Positions 8,010 to 16,984 of a DNA stretch of 64,000 bases are shown in pieces. The first letter of the stretch is position 1, and the number at the start of each line of letters is the position of its first letter. The position numbers and the translations under genes are program-made. This DNA comes from Bradyrhizobium sp. CER78 (GTDB lineage Bacteria > Pseudomonadota > Alphaproteobacteria > Rhizobiales > Xanthobacteraceae). The DNA lies in NCBI RefSeq assembly GCF_029846235.1, contig NZ_JARVWP010000012.1, positions 1 to 64,000 on the forward strand, read 5' to 3'. Below the pieces are notes generated by a model. It saw only the letters and a list, made by a program, of their open reading frames with translations, was not told the origin of the DNA and did no database searches.

Positions 8010-9608
8010 TCACGCTCCTGCCGCAGTCAGGCTCTCCCTGAGCTGCCGCTTGATCACCTTGCCATTGGCGTTGCGCGGCAGCGGGTCTGATGTCAGCGCC
8101 ATCGTCTCCGGCACCTTGTAGTCCGACAGCTGCTCGGCGCACCAGGCGCGCAGGCTTTCCGCATTGACCTCGGCGCGGGTCACGATCACGGCGTGCACGC
8201 GCTCGCCGAGCACCGGGCACGGTTTTGCGATGATCGCGCTCTCGATCACGGCCGGATGGCCCGCCAGCACGGACTCGACCTCGGCGGAATAGATCTTCAG
8301 CCCGCCGCGGTTGATCATGTCCTTCTGGCGATCGAACACGCGAACGAAATTGTCGGCATCGATCGAACCGAGATCGCCGGAATGCCAGAACCCCGCGGTG
8401 AAGCTCTCCGCGGTCGCCGTCGGATTATTCCAGTAGCCCTTGATGACGGAGGCGCTGCGGATCCAGAGTTCGCCGATCTCGCCGCGCGGCACCTCGCGGC
8501 CGTCGGCGCCCATCACGACGATCTCGGCGCCGGGGCACGGCAGGCCGACGCTGTCGATATGGGCGGCCGTGAGTTCGCCCGGCATCAGGGTCGAGGGCGA
8601 TGTGGTTTCGGTGGCGCCGTAGCAGTTGGCGAGCTTCAGTCCGGGAATCTTGGCGTCGAGCTTTTCGATGGTTGCGACCGGCATCGGCGCGCCGCCGAAG
8701 CCGCCGATGCGCCAGTTCGACAGATCGTAGCTGTCGAAATCCGGCTGCATCAGGCAGAGATTGTACATCGCCGGCACCATCACCGTGTAGCTGACGCGCT
8801 CGCGCGCCGCGACCTTCAGATACTCCGCCGCCTTGAACTCCGGCATGATGATCAGCGCACCGGCGCAGCGCGCCATGGTGGTGACGTTGGCGACCGCGCC
8901 GGTGACATGCGCGAGCGGCACCGCGGCGATCGAGCGATCGGCTTTCGTCAGCTTGAGGCAGGAGGCGAACACCATCGAGGAGTGGATGATGTTGCAATGG
9001 GCGAGCATCGCGCCCTTCGGCCGGCCCGTGGTGCCCGAGGTGTAGAGGATCATCGCGGTGTCCTCTTCCCTCACCTCCGCCGGCGCCTGGGCGGGAGCGT
9101 TGTCGCGCAATGCGGCGAATTGCGACGCGCTGTCGTCGCTGACCGCAATGCGATGCGTGAGGCTGGGAATATCGGCGGCGTCGGGGATGCGGTCGGCAAG
9201 CATCGCCTCATGGACCAGACACTTGGCGCCGCAGTCGTTGAGCACATAGGCGATTTCGGGCCTCTGCTGGCGCGTCGAGAGCAGCACGGTCACCAGCCCG
9301 GCATGGGCAGCGGCGAACATCGTCAGCACGAATTCGGTGCGGTTGCCGAGCAGGATCGCGACACGGTCGCCGGGCACAAGGCCGAGTTTTGAAAAGCCCG
9401 CCGTGACCTTAGCGGACTGCTCGGCGACCTCGCGCCAGGAGAGGCGCGTCGCGCCGCAGACCAGCGCCTCGCCGTCACCGTTCTCTGCGACCGCGTCCGC
9501 GATCATCGCCCATAGGCTGGCCGGCCGCTCGGCGAATGCCGGCACAACGCGGTCGCCGAACCTGGGCTCGAGCCGCATCGGCGGCAGTGCGTGTTGCGAC
9601 CAGTCCAT
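8010..9608 (-). CDS. AMP-dependent acyl-CoA synthetase / acyl-CoA ligase
   Basis: A 532-residue adenylate-forming enzyme. The P-loop motif MILYTSGTTGRPKGAM, the A5 motif NCYGATETT, the A7/A8 region SGDLGSIDADNFVRVFDRQKD and the C-terminal lysine motif PRNANGKVIKRQL are all present. It would activate a carboxylic acid to an acyl-AMP and then acyl-CoA; the chain-length class cannot be decided. It is 10 bases downstream of panB on the same strand, so the two may be co-transcribed, although panB serves pantothenate/CoA synthesis. Confidence 0.92.
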   Translation of the reverse strand: MDWSQHALPPMRLEPRFGDRVVPAFAERPASLWAMIADAVAENGDGEALVCGATRLSWREVAEQSAKVTAGFSKLGLVPGDRVAILLGNRTEFVLTMFAAAHAGLVTVLLSTRQQRPEIAYVLNDCGAKCLVHEAMLADRIPDAADIPSLTHRIAVSDDSASQFAALRDNAPAQAPAEVREEDTAMILYTSGTTGRPKGAMLAHCNIIHSSMVFASCLKLTKADRSIAAVPLAHVTGAVANVTTMARCAGALIIMPEFKAAEYLKVAARERVSYTVMVPAMYNLCLMQPDFDSYDLSNWRIGGFGGAPMPVATIEKLDAKIPGLKLANCYGATETTSPSTLMPGELTAAHIDSVGLPCPGAEIVVMGADGREVPRGEIGELWIRSASVIKGYWNNPTATAESFTAGFWHSGDLGSIDADNFVRVFDRQKDMINRGGLKIYSAEVESVLAGHPAVIESAIIAKPCPVLGERVHAVIVTRAEVNAESLRAWCAEQLSDYKVPETMALTSDPLPRNANGKVIKRQLRESLTAAGA

Positions 9609-9618
9609 GCGTGCCTCG

Positions 9619-10440
9619 TCAGCTCTTCTTCATTCCGTAGACATGCTCGGGCCCCGGGAAGGCGCGGCTTTTCACGTCGCGCGCATAGCCTGCGATCGCT
9701 TCCTCGATCGCAGGGCCGAGATTGCCGTAGCGGCGGACGAATTTCGGCGCGCGCGGCGACAGGCCGAGCATGTCCTCCAGCACCAGGACCTGGCCGTCGC
9801 AGGCCGCGCTCGCGCCGATGCCGATGGTGGGCACGGCGATCGATTGCGTGATCTTGCGCGCCAGCGGCTCGGCGACGGCCTCGACCACGATCGAGAAGGC
9901 GCCCGCTTCCGCGATCGTCTTGGCGTCGTTCTCGATCGGCGCCCAGTTCTCTTCCTCGCGGCCCTGCGCGCGGAACGAGCCCAGCGTGTTGATCGACTGC
10001 GGCGTCAGGCCGATATGGCCCATGACGGGAATGCCGCGCTCCGACAGGAACGCCACCGTCTCCGCCATCCGCGCGCCGCCCTCGAGCTTGACCGCGCCGC
10101 ACAGCGTTTCCTTCATGATCCGCACCGCGGAGTGGAACGCCTGCTCCTTCGAGCCTTCATAGGAGCCGAACGGCATGTCGACCACGACAAGGGCAGCTTG
10201 CGAGCCGCGCATGACCGCACGGCCCTGCAGGATCATCATGTCGAGCGTGACCGGCACCGTGGTCTCGAAGCCGTGCATCACGTTGCCGAGGGAATCGCCG
10301 ACCAGGATGGCGTCGCAGTGACGGTCGACCAGCGCGGCGGTGTGCGCGTGATACGACGTCAGCATCACGATCGGCTCGCCGTTCTTGCGGGCGCGGAGAT
10401 CCGGCGCGGTCTTGCGCTTGATGGCGGATTGAACAGACAT
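9619..10440 (-). CDS. panB: 3-methyl-2-oxobutanoate hydroxymethyltransferase (ketopantoate hydroxymethyltransferase)
   Basis: 273 residues. The PanB signatures are VMLTSYHAHTAALVDRHCD, ILVGDSLGNVMHG, the substrate-binding VVDMPFGSYEGS, and GIPVMGHIGLTPQSIN. It makes ketopantoate from alpha-ketoisovalerate and methylene-tetrahydrofolate, the first step of pantothenate synthesis. panC is not adjacent. An NnrU-family gene ends 2 bases upstream on the same strand. Confidence 0.96.
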   Translation of the reverse strand: MSVQSAIKRKTAPDLRARKNGEPIVMLTSYHAHTAALVDRHCDAILVGDSLGNVMHGFETTVPVTLDMMILQGRAVMRGSQAALVVVDMPFGSYEGSKEQAFHSAVRIMKETLCGAVKLEGGARMAETVAFLSERGIPVMGHIGLTPQSINTLGSFRAQGREEENWAPIENDAKTIAEAGAFSIVVEAVAEPLARKITQSIAVPTIGIGASAACDGQVLVLEDMLGLSPRAPKFVRRYGNLGPAIEEAIAGYARDVKSRAFPGPEHVYGMKKS

Positions 10441-10442
10441 AG

Positions 10443-11027
10443 TCAGGCTCCCATGACAGGCACGCCGATCACGACCGGGTGGAACGCAAACGCAAGCGCC
10501 AGATAGACGATGACACCGACCGCGATCGCGATCAGGTCGTTGGTCGGGCCGCCGACCGGGATCGGCGGCGCGCCGGCATCGCTGCGGCGCTTCAGCGAGA
10601 TGCGGTCATAGACCGCCCAACCGAGAAACGAGCCGAACAGGATGATCGAGCCGAGATCGCCATTGGCGAGCAGATGCGCGAATGCCCACAGTTTTACGCC
10701 CGCCAGCATCGGATGCTTCAGCGTGGTGTAGATGCGGCCGCGGATATAGGAGGCGACGACGAGGATGACGGCGGGCAGCATCAGCGCCACCGCGATGTGC
10801 TTGAGCGCGGTCGGCGGCGTCCAGACGTCGATCCAGCCGGTCCCGCGGTAGTGGCCGAAGCCCCAGATGATCAGCGCGAGGCCCGCGAACGACACCAGCG
10901 AATAGACGCCCTTGTAGGCCCCCTCGCCCATCGCATTGACGATGCTGCCGCGTAGCTCGCGCAGGCTGCTCAGCACATGGATGCCGAGGAACAGCACGAG
11001 ACCCAGGATCATGACGAGCAGTCCCAC
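10443..11027 (-). CDS. NnrU family membrane protein
   Basis: 194 residues from a GTG start at 11027, chosen because GGGGAGG sits about 7 bases upstream and the family begins 'MGLLVMILGLVLFLGIH'. It has about five to six membrane helices, with the NnrU signature HPMLAGVKLWAFAHLLANGDLGS. NnrU was described next to nitrite/NO reductase genes but also occurs widely as an isoprenoid-type methyltransferase-like membrane protein. No denitrification gene is nearby. Confidence 0.85.
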   Translation of the reverse strand: MGLLVMILGLVLFLGIHVLSSLRELRGSIVNAMGEGAYKGVYSLVSFAGLALIIWGFGHYRGTGWIDVWTPPTALKHIAVALMLPAVILVVASYIRGRIYTTLKHPMLAGVKLWAFAHLLANGDLGSIILFGSFLGWAVYDRISLKRRSDAGAPPIPVGGPTNDLIAIAVGVIVYLALAFAFHPVVIGVPVMGA

Positions 11028-11111
11028 GATGTTCCTCCCCTGATTGGTTAGTGCCTTCGCGTAACATCTTCGCCGGGCGGGTGGCAATGCGTCACGCCCT
11101 GCGTACATCCC

Positions 11112-11215
11112 GTCATTCCGGGATGGCCCGTAGGACCCGGAATCTCGAGATGGTGAGCGTGCAAACCAATCTCGGGATTCCGGGTTCGCGCTTTCAGCGC
11201 GCCCCGGAATGACGT
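11112..11215. repeat. Dispersed palindromic intergenic repeat, family B copy 2
   Basis: CATTCCGGGATGG at 11114 and CCCCGGAATGACG at its end frame internal 'GAATCTCGAGATGG' and TTCGCGCTTTCAGCGCGC elements. It matches the copy at 2718-2820 in order and sequence. Confidence 0.75.
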
Positions 11216-11219
11216 GCCA

Positions 11220-11831
11220 TCACGGATTACCAGCCGGCTTGGCCAATTCGCGGTTGTCGACATAGCGGATCATGATCGGGCGGCCGGCCAGCGCGCCACC
11301 GAGCCCGCCGGTGAATTTGAGCGGCAGGCAGGCATCGAGCGAGGCATTGATCGCGTTGAGGTAGGTGGTGCGGGTGTCCGCCGGGATGCCCCGCGTCGAA
11401 AATGTCAGGCGCGGCGCGCCGATCATCTCGCCTGTCCGCTTGAAGCTGAAGCGCACCGACATCTGCATGCCCTTGCGCGCGTCATCGGGCGGCGGCGGCG
11501 CCCAGCAGGAACGCAGCGCCGCGAACAAATCGCCGATGGTATCGAGATCATGATCCGGTTTGCGGTACTTCTCGGCCTGGTCTTGCGGCGGCACGGTCAG
11601 GATCGTGAGCTGGAGATTTTCGCCGTACGGATAATCGATCTCGGGCAGGCACGGCCCGTGATTGAGCATGCTGCAATAGGATGGAATGCAAGGCCCGTTG
11701 TCGAGCACGCTGCATGGCGTGTGCGCGAACGGCACCGGGTTCGTCTGGTGCCGCTGCCGCGCAAAGGCGCTGCCGGCAAGGCCGATGGCCAGCACGGAAA
11801 AAGCGAGACAGATGAGGACGCGTCGGAGCAT
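11220..11831 (-). CDS. Secreted protein of unknown function with TonB-C-like C-terminus
   Basis: 203 residues from ATG 11831. The signal peptide is RRVLICLAFSVLAIGLAGSAFA. A Cys/Pro-rich segment follows (CSVLDNGPCIPSYCSMLNHG, with paired 'NGPC/HGPC' motifs). The C-terminal half, around KRTGEMIGAPRLTFSTRG and NASLDACLPLKFTGGLGGAL, resembles the TonB C-terminal fold found in orphan periplasmic proteins. No specific function was recognised. The longer frame upstream runs into an intergenic repeat and was rejected. Confidence 0.7.
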   Translation of the reverse strand: MLRRVLICLAFSVLAIGLAGSAFARQRHQTNPVPFAHTPCSVLDNGPCIPSYCSMLNHGPCLPEIDYPYGENLQLTILTVPPQDQAEKYRKPDHDLDTIGDLFAALRSCWAPPPPDDARKGMQMSVRFSFKRTGEMIGAPRLTFSTRGIPADTRTTYLNAINASLDACLPLKFTGGLGGALAGRPIMIRYVDNRELAKPAGNP

Positions 11832-11934
11832 GCGATTGGACCCGGGATGCGCTCCGGGGAAAATGGTACCGCGGCCGGAGCGGAGCAAGCGGGGCCGGTT
11901 CACGTCCTCGCGCTTTTCTCGCCACAACCTCGCC

Positions 11935-12045
11935 GTCATCGCCCGGCTCGACCGGGCGATCCAGTATTCCAGAGACGGTTGTGAGTCACGGAGAAGCCGC
12001 GGCGTACTGGGTCCCCCGGTCGAGCCGGGGGACGACACCGAGTAT
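11935..12045. repeat. Dispersed palindromic intergenic repeat, family C copy 2
   Basis: The element is bounded by CGTCATCGCCCGGCTCGACC and GGTCGAGCCGGGGGACGAC, with GCCGCGGCGTACTGG in the middle. It is related to the copy at 1-90, and the stems carry compensatory changes. It lies between prfC and the secreted-protein gene. Confidence 0.75.
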
Positions 12046-12052
12046 GTGGCAA

Positions 12053-13672
12053 CTACGCCTTCTTCTTCACGTCCTTGACGTTGGAGAAGGTGATGCCCTC
12101 GGCGCGCTCGCGGGTGTAGCCGAGATAGAACTCGTTCTTGGCCATGAACACCGGATCGCCGTCGACGTCGTCGGCAATGCCGGAGTTGTTGGCGGAGATG
12201 AAAGCGTCGAGCGCCTTGCGGTCGTCGGACGAAATCCAGCGCGCCAGCGAGAACTCGGAGACTTCGAACTCGACCGGCAGCGAGTATTCCGCATCGAGCC
12301 GCGCCTTCAGCACGTCGAGCTGCAGCGGGCCGACCACGCCGACCAGCGCCGGCGCGCCGTCGCGCGGGCGGAACACCTGCACGACGCCCTCCTCCGACAT
12401 CTGCTGCAAGGCTTCCTTCAGCTTCTTGGCCTTCATCGCATCGGTCAGGCGAACGCGGCGGACGATTTCCGGCGCAAAGCTCGGCACGCCGACGAAGGTC
12501 AGATCCTCGCCCTCGGTCAGGGTGTCGCCGATCCTGAGCGTACCGTGATTGGGAATGCCGACGACGTCGCCGGCGAAGGCCTCATCCGCCACCGAGCGGT
12601 CCTGCGCGAAGAAGAATTGCGGGCTCGACAGGCTCATGTTCTTGCCGGTGCGGACCAGCTTGGCCTTCATGCCGCGGCTGAGCTTGCCCGAGCACAGCCG
12701 GGCGAAGGCGATGCGGTCGCGGTGGTTGGGATCCATGTTGGCCTGGATCTTGAACACGAACGCGCTCATGCGCGGCTCGGCCGCCTCGACCTTGCGCAGA
12801 TCGGAATCCTGCGCGCGCGGCGCCGGTGCGAACTTGCCGAGACCTTCGAGCAAGTCGCCGACGCCGAAATTGCGCAGCGCGCTGCCGAAATAGACCGGCG
12901 TCAGATGGCCCTCGCGGAACGCCGCAAGCTCGAACGGCTTGCAGGCTTCCGAGGCCAGCGCGAGCTCGTCCTTGACCTCGGCGACGTCGAGATTGGGGTT
13001 GCGCTTGCCGAGATCGGCGATGTCGATCTGCTCGGTGGCGCCGGTCTTGGCGCCGCCGCCCTCGAGCAGCCGCACGCCGCCGTTGACGACGTCATAGGTG
13101 CCGAGGAAGTCGCGGCCGCGGCCGACCGGCCAGGTCATCGGCGTGGTGTCGAGCGCCAGCGTCTTCTCGATCTCGTCCAGCAGCTCGAACGTGTCGCGGC
13201 TCTCACGGTCCATCTTGTTGATGAAGGTGATGATCGGGATGTCGCGCAGGCGGCACACCTCGAACAGTTTTCGGGTGCGGGCCTCGATGCCTTTCGCGGC
13301 GTCGATCACCATGACGGCGGAGTCGACCGCGGTCAGCGTGCGATAGGTGTCTTCCGAAAAGTCCTCATGGCCCGGCGTGTCCAGCAGGTTGAACACGAGC
13401 TCGTTGAACTCGAAGGTCATCACCGAGGTCACGACCGAGATGCCGCGCTCGCGCTCGATCTTCATCCAGTCCGAGCGCGTGTTGCGCCGCTCGCCCTTGG
13501 CCTTGACCTGGCCCGCGAGGTTGATGGCGCCGCCGAACAGCAGCAGCTTTTCCGTCAGCGTGGTCTTGCCGGCGTCCGGGTGCGAGATGATCGCAAACGT
13601 GCGCCGGCGCGCCACTTCCTCGGAAAGCGGCGAACGGGACGGGGATTCGGCTGAAACTGAGATGTCGGACAT
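12053..13672 (-). CDS. prfC: Peptide chain release factor 3 (RF3)
   Basis: 539 residues. The translational GTPase motifs are ISHPDAGKTTLTEK (G1), RERGISVVTSVMTF (G2), DTPGHEDFSEDTYRTL (G3) and NKMDRES (G4). The RF3-specific C-terminus ends with a KKKA tail. RF3 removes RF1/RF2 from the ribosome after termination. The ATG at 13672 was chosen over an upstream start because the family begins just before the EEVARRRTFAIISHPDAG block. Confidence 0.97.
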   Translation of the reverse strand: MSDISVSAESPSRSPLSEEVARRRTFAIISHPDAGKTTLTEKLLLFGGAINLAGQVKAKGERRNTRSDWMKIERERGISVVTSVMTFEFNELVFNLLDTPGHEDFSEDTYRTLTAVDSAVMVIDAAKGIEARTRKLFEVCRLRDIPIITFINKMDRESRDTFELLDEIEKTLALDTTPMTWPVGRGRDFLGTYDVVNGGVRLLEGGGAKTGATEQIDIADLGKRNPNLDVAEVKDELALASEACKPFELAAFREGHLTPVYFGSALRNFGVGDLLEGLGKFAPAPRAQDSDLRKVEAAEPRMSAFVFKIQANMDPNHRDRIAFARLCSGKLSRGMKAKLVRTGKNMSLSSPQFFFAQDRSVADEAFAGDVVGIPNHGTLRIGDTLTEGEDLTFVGVPSFAPEIVRRVRLTDAMKAKKLKEALQQMSEEGVVQVFRPRDGAPALVGVVGPLQLDVLKARLDAEYSLPVEFEVSEFSLARWISSDDRKALDAFISANNSGIADDVDGDPVFMAKNEFYLGYTRERAEGITFSNVKDVKKKA

Positions 13673-13759
13673 GGCGGGGCATTTGGCAGGGAAAACGGGC
13701 GCAATCAAGGGCGTTTTGTCGCAATGCGGCGTGACCGCACCACCCCCATATAGGGACAC

Positions 13760-13806
13760 GAGGGACGACCTTCTTCTCATCATACCACCCGCGGGGACGA
13801 CCCTGC
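13760..13806 (+). promoter_or_regulatory. Guanidine-II (mini-ykkC) riboswitch
   Basis: Two short hairpins each present the invariant ACGA loop: GAGGG-ACGA-CCTTC at 13760-13773 and GCGGGG-ACGA-CCCTGC at 13791-13806. An unstructured 17-base linker joins them. The second hairpin ends 7 bases before the GGAGG ribosome binding site (13814-13818) of the sugE/gdx gene. This is the defining architecture of the mini-ykkC RNA, which binds guanidinium and frees the ribosome binding site. The location directly upstream of a guanidinium-exporter homologue supports the call. Confidence 0.93.
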
Positions 13807-13825
13807 CTTATCTGGAGGGTTCGTT

Positions 13826-14140
13826 ATGGCTTGGGCCATTCTGTTCACCGCAGGCCTGCTCGAGATCGGCTGGGCGATCGGGCTGAAATACACCGAGGGC
13901 TTCTCGCGGCTGGTGCCGTCGGTGCTGACGCTCGCCGCGATGGCCGGCAGCATCATCCTGCTCGGCCTTGCGCTGAAGACGCTGCCGATTGGAACCGCCT
14001 ACGCGGTCTGGACCGGGATCGGTGCGGTCGGCACCGCAGCGCTCGGTATCATCCTGCTCGGCGAACCCGCGACCGCGATGCGGCTTGCCAGCATCGGGCT
14101 GATCGTGTCCGGCATCGTCGGGCTGAAGCTCGTCGGGTAA
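13826..14140 (+). CDS. sugE: SMR-family guanidinium exporter (SugE/Gdx)
   Basis: 104 residues, four membrane helices. Helix 1 carries the central glutamate (LLEIGWAIGLKY) typical of the SugE/Gdx branch rather than the EmrE drug-pump branch. It works as an antiparallel dimer exchanging guanidinium for protons. The riboswitch upstream indicates induction by guanidine. The start is fixed by GGAGG 7 bases before the ATG. Confidence 0.94.
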   Translation: MAWAILFTAGLLEIGWAIGLKYTEGFSRLVPSVLTLAAMAGSIILLGLALKTLPIGTAYAVWTGIGAVGTAALGIILLGEPATAMRLASIGLIVSGIVGLKLVG

Positions 14141-14151
14141 GATCTTTTTTT

Positions 14152-14200
14152 ACACGCGTTTTCTTAGCGCGAACCGGCTTCCACTTCGCTCGAAAACGCT
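14152..14200. repeat. Dispersed repeat family F, copy 2
   Basis: This copy (ACACGCGTTTTCTTAGCGCG...CGCTCGAAAACGCT) lies between the convergent sugE and pit genes. It is preceded by a run of seven Ts (14145-14151) that could help terminate sugE transcription. Confidence 0.8.
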
Positions 14201-14204
14201 CTGG

Positions 14205-15209
14205 TCACTTCAATACCTGCACCGCCCAATAGGTCGCGGCGGCGACCGCGGCCGACGCCGGGATCGTGATCACCCAGGCATAGACGATCGAGCTCGCCAC
14301 GTTCCAGCGCACGGCGGACAGCCGCCGTGCGGCGCCGACACCGACGATGGCGCCGGTGATGGTATGGGTGGTCGATACGGGAACCCCGAGATAGGTCGCC
14401 AAGAACAGCGTCACGGCGCCGCCGGTCTCGGCGCAGAACCCCTGCATCGGCGTCAGCTTGGTGATCCGCAGCCCCATGGTGCGGACGATCCGCCAGCCCC
14501 CCATCAGCGTGCCCAGCGCCATCGCGCTCTGGCAGGCCAGCACGACCCAGAACGGAATTTCAAATTTGTCGCCGAGATGGCCCTGCGAATAGAGCAGCAC
14601 GCCGATGATGCCCATCGTCTTCTGCGCGTCGTTGCCGCCATGGCCGAGCGAATAGAGCGACGCCGAGGCGAATTGCAGGATGCGGAAGGCGCGATCGACC
14701 GCGAACGGGGTCGAGCGCACCGAGAGCCAGGACACGATCGCAACCAGCACCAGCGCCAAGAGGAAGCCGACCAGCGGCGACAGCACGATGGCGAGCAAGG
14801 TCTTGGTGAGCCCGCTCCACACCGCGGCCGAAATGCCCGCCTTCGCCATGCCGGCGCCGACCAAGCCGCCGATCAGCGCATGCGAGCTCGACGAGGGAAT
14901 GCCCAGCGCCCAGGTGATCACGTTCCAGACGATCGCGCCGACCAGCGCGGCGAAGATCACGGTCGCATCCACCACCGCGGGATCGATGATCCCGGTGCCG
15001 ATGGTGTTGGCGACGTGCAGGCCGAACACCGCGAAGGCGACGAAGTTGAAAAAGGCCGCCCAGAACACCGCGTATTGCGGCCGCAGCACGCGGGTCGAGA
15101 CGATGGTTGCGATCGAGTTCGCGGCATCGTGCAGGCCGTTCAGGAAGTCGAACAGCAGCGCGACCGCGATCAGGATGGTCAGGACCGGAAGACCCAGCGT
15201 GGCGTCCAC
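14205..15209 (-). CDS. pit: Low-affinity inorganic phosphate transporter, PiT family
   Basis: 334 residues, about ten membrane helices. The duplicated PiT signature is present: FLNGLHDAANSIATIVSTRV near the N-terminus and GHGGNDAQKTMGIIGVLL in the second half. The typical short-type length matches alphaproteobacterial Pit. It is the second gene of an operon with a DUF47 protein 14 bases upstream, the orfA-pit arrangement known from Sinorhizobium. A PHO box lies upstream of the operon. Confidence 0.95.
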   Translation of the reverse strand: MDATLGLPVLTILIAVALLFDFLNGLHDAANSIATIVSTRVLRPQYAVFWAAFFNFVAFAVFGLHVANTIGTGIIDPAVVDATVIFAALVGAIVWNVITWALGIPSSSSHALIGGLVGAGMAKAGISAAVWSGLTKTLLAIVLSPLVGFLLALVLVAIVSWLSVRSTPFAVDRAFRILQFASASLYSLGHGGNDAQKTMGIIGVLLYSQGHLGDKFEIPFWVVLACQSAMALGTLMGGWRIVRTMGLRITKLTPMQGFCAETGGAVTLFLATYLGVPVSTTHTITGAIVGVGAARRLSAVRWNVASSIVYAWVITIPASAAVAAATYWAVQVLK

Positions 15210-15223
15210 GTGATGGCCCTGCC

Positions 15224-15868
15224 CTAAACCTGTTCAATGACGATCGAGTTGATCTCGTTGGCGACGTCGTCGAAGCGGTCGGCCACTTTCTCGAGATGGT
15301 CATAGATCTCCGCGCCGACGATGAAGTCCATGGTGTTGGCGTCGCGATGCTTCAGATACAGCTCCTTGAGCCCGATATCCTGGAGATCGTCGACCCGGCC
15401 CTCGAGCTTGGTCAGTTCCTCGGTGATCTGGGTCAGCATCGAGACGTTCTGGCCGATCGCCTGCAACAGAGGTAGCGCGCGGCCGACCAGGTTGGCGCAT
15501 TCAACGATCAGGCCGCCCATCTCGCGCATCGGCGGCTCGAATTCGCGCACCTCGAACAGCATCACCGCCTTTGCGGTCGCCTGCATCTGGTCGACCGCAT
15601 CGTCCATCGACGTGATCAGGTTCTTGATGTCGCCGCGGTCGAACGGGGTGATGAAGGTGCGGCGAACCGCGGTCAGCACCTCACGGGTGACGCTATCGGC
15701 GTCGTTCTCGAACTGATTGACGCGCTGGCAGAAGACCGGGGTCTCGTCCCCGCCCCGCAGCATGTCCTGCAACGCCTTCGCGCACTGCACGGAGGTTTGG
15801 GCGTGGCGGGCGAACAGGTCGAAAAATCGCTCTTCCTTGGGCAGAAAGGCGCGAAACCAGCGCAGCAT
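15224..15868 (-). CDS. DUF47/PhoU-like Pit accessory protein
   Basis: A 214-residue, fully helical protein of the DUF47 (PhoU_div) family, with segments ANQFENDADSVTREVLTAVR-like 'NQFENDADSVTREVLTAVR' and MDDAVDQMQATAKAVMLFE. Such proteins modulate the partner Pit transporter. It is co-transcribed with pit and corresponds to orfA of the Sinorhizobium orfA-pit operon. Confidence 0.9.
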   Translation of the reverse strand: MLRWFRAFLPKEERFFDLFARHAQTSVQCAKALQDMLRGGDETPVFCQRVNQFENDADSVTREVLTAVRRTFITPFDRGDIKNLITSMDDAVDQMQATAKAVMLFEVREFEPPMREMGGLIVECANLVGRALPLLQAIGQNVSMLTQITEELTKLEGRVDDLQDIGLKELYLKHRDANTMDFIVGAEIYDHLEKVADRFDDVANEINSIVIEQV

Positions 15869-15906
15869 GTCTCAGTTCCATCGTTTCGGGACGGTCCTTT
15901 TAGCGA

Positions 15907-15924
15907 CTGTCACAAAACTGTCAT
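15907..15924 (+). promoter_or_regulatory. PHO box (PhoB binding site) upstream of DUF47-pit
   Basis: CTGTCAC-AAAA-CTGTCAT matches the PhoB consensus CTGTCAT-N4-CTGTCAT at 13 of 14 positions. It lies 39 bases upstream of the DUF47 start. It reads on the + strand, opposite to the operon. In Sinorhizobium PhoB represses orfA-pit under phosphate limitation, so a repressor-type placement is plausible here. Confidence 0.8.
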
Positions 15925-16014
15925 AGAACATCCTGCGATAAAAGCATCCGGCACGACCGCCCGAACGGGCGGTCGTCCACCGCTATGTCGGCTGAGAGAA
16001 CGCTGATCCCTGCC

Positions 16015-16983
16015 CTACAGCGACCGCCGCAGCAGATGGGCCAGCTCACCGACCAGGCCGCGCCGGAACAGCAGCACGCAGGACACGAAGATCACGCCCT
16101 GGATCACCGTCACCCACTGGCCGAAACCGGCAAGATATTGCTGCATGGCGATGATCACGAATGCGCCGACCACCGGGCCGAAGATGGTGCCGAGACCGCC
16201 GACCAGCGTCATCAGCACGATTTCACCGGACATCGACCAGTGCACGTCGGTCAGCGAGGCATTTTGCGCCACGAACACCTTCAGCGAGCCGGCAAAGCCC
16301 GCCAGCGTGCCCGACAGGATGAAGGCCAGCAGCTTGTACTGGTCGGTCTTGTAGCCGAGCGAGATCGCGCGCGGCTCGTTCTCGCGGATCGACTTCAGCA
16401 CTTCGCCGAACGGCGAGTTGATGGCGCGGTAGATCAAAAGGAAGCCGGCGAGAAAGCCGACCAGCACGACGTAATACAGCACCAACGGCTTCGAGAGATC
16501 GAAGATCCCGAACAAATGGCCCTGCGGGATGCCCTGGATGCCGTCCTCACCATGGGTGAACGGCGCCTGCAGATAGAGGAAGTAGAGCAGCTGCGACAGC
16601 GCCAGCGTGATCATCGAGAAGTAGATGCCCTGGCGCTTGATCGAGATGTAACCGGTGGCGAGGCCGAGCAAGGCCGCCGCGGCGGTGCCGACCACGATGC
16701 CGAGCTCCGGCGGCAGCCCCCACACCTTCAGCGCATGCGCCGAGACGTAACCGGCGGTACCGAGGAACATGGCGTGGCCGAACGACAGCAGGCCGCCATA
16801 GCCGATCAGGAGATTGAAGGCGCAGGCCAGCAGCGCAAAGCACAGCGCCTGCATCACGAAGAACGGATAGATCCCCGTAAACGGCACCACGGCCAGCAGC
16901 GCGGCCATCAAGGCGAATACGATCATCTCGTCGCGCATCGCGCGCGGCGTCATCGGAAGTGTATCGTCGGTCAATGCTGACAT
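16015..16983 (-). CDS. livM: Branched-chain amino acid ABC transporter permease LivM
   Basis: 322 residues, about nine membrane helices. LivM signatures are GYGGLLSFGHAMFLGTAGYV and the cytoplasmic coupling loop RENEPRAISLGY. It is the last gene of the livGFKHM operon, starting 1 base after the livH stop, and forms the inner-membrane channel with LivH. Confidence 0.95.
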   Translation of the reverse strand: MSALTDDTLPMTPRAMRDEMIVFALMAALLAVVPFTGIYPFFVMQALCFALLACAFNLLIGYGGLLSFGHAMFLGTAGYVSAHALKVWGLPPELGIVVGTAAAALLGLATGYISIKRQGIYFSMITLALSQLLYFLYLQAPFTHGEDGIQGIPQGHLFGIFDLSKPLVLYYVVLVGFLAGFLLIYRAINSPFGEVLKSIRENEPRAISLGYKTDQYKLLAFILSGTLAGFAGSLKVFVAQNASLTDVHWSMSGEIVLMTLVGGLGTIFGPVVGAFVIIAMQQYLAGFGQWVTVIQGVIFVSCVLLFRRGLVGELAHLLRRSL

Positions 16984-16984
16984 A

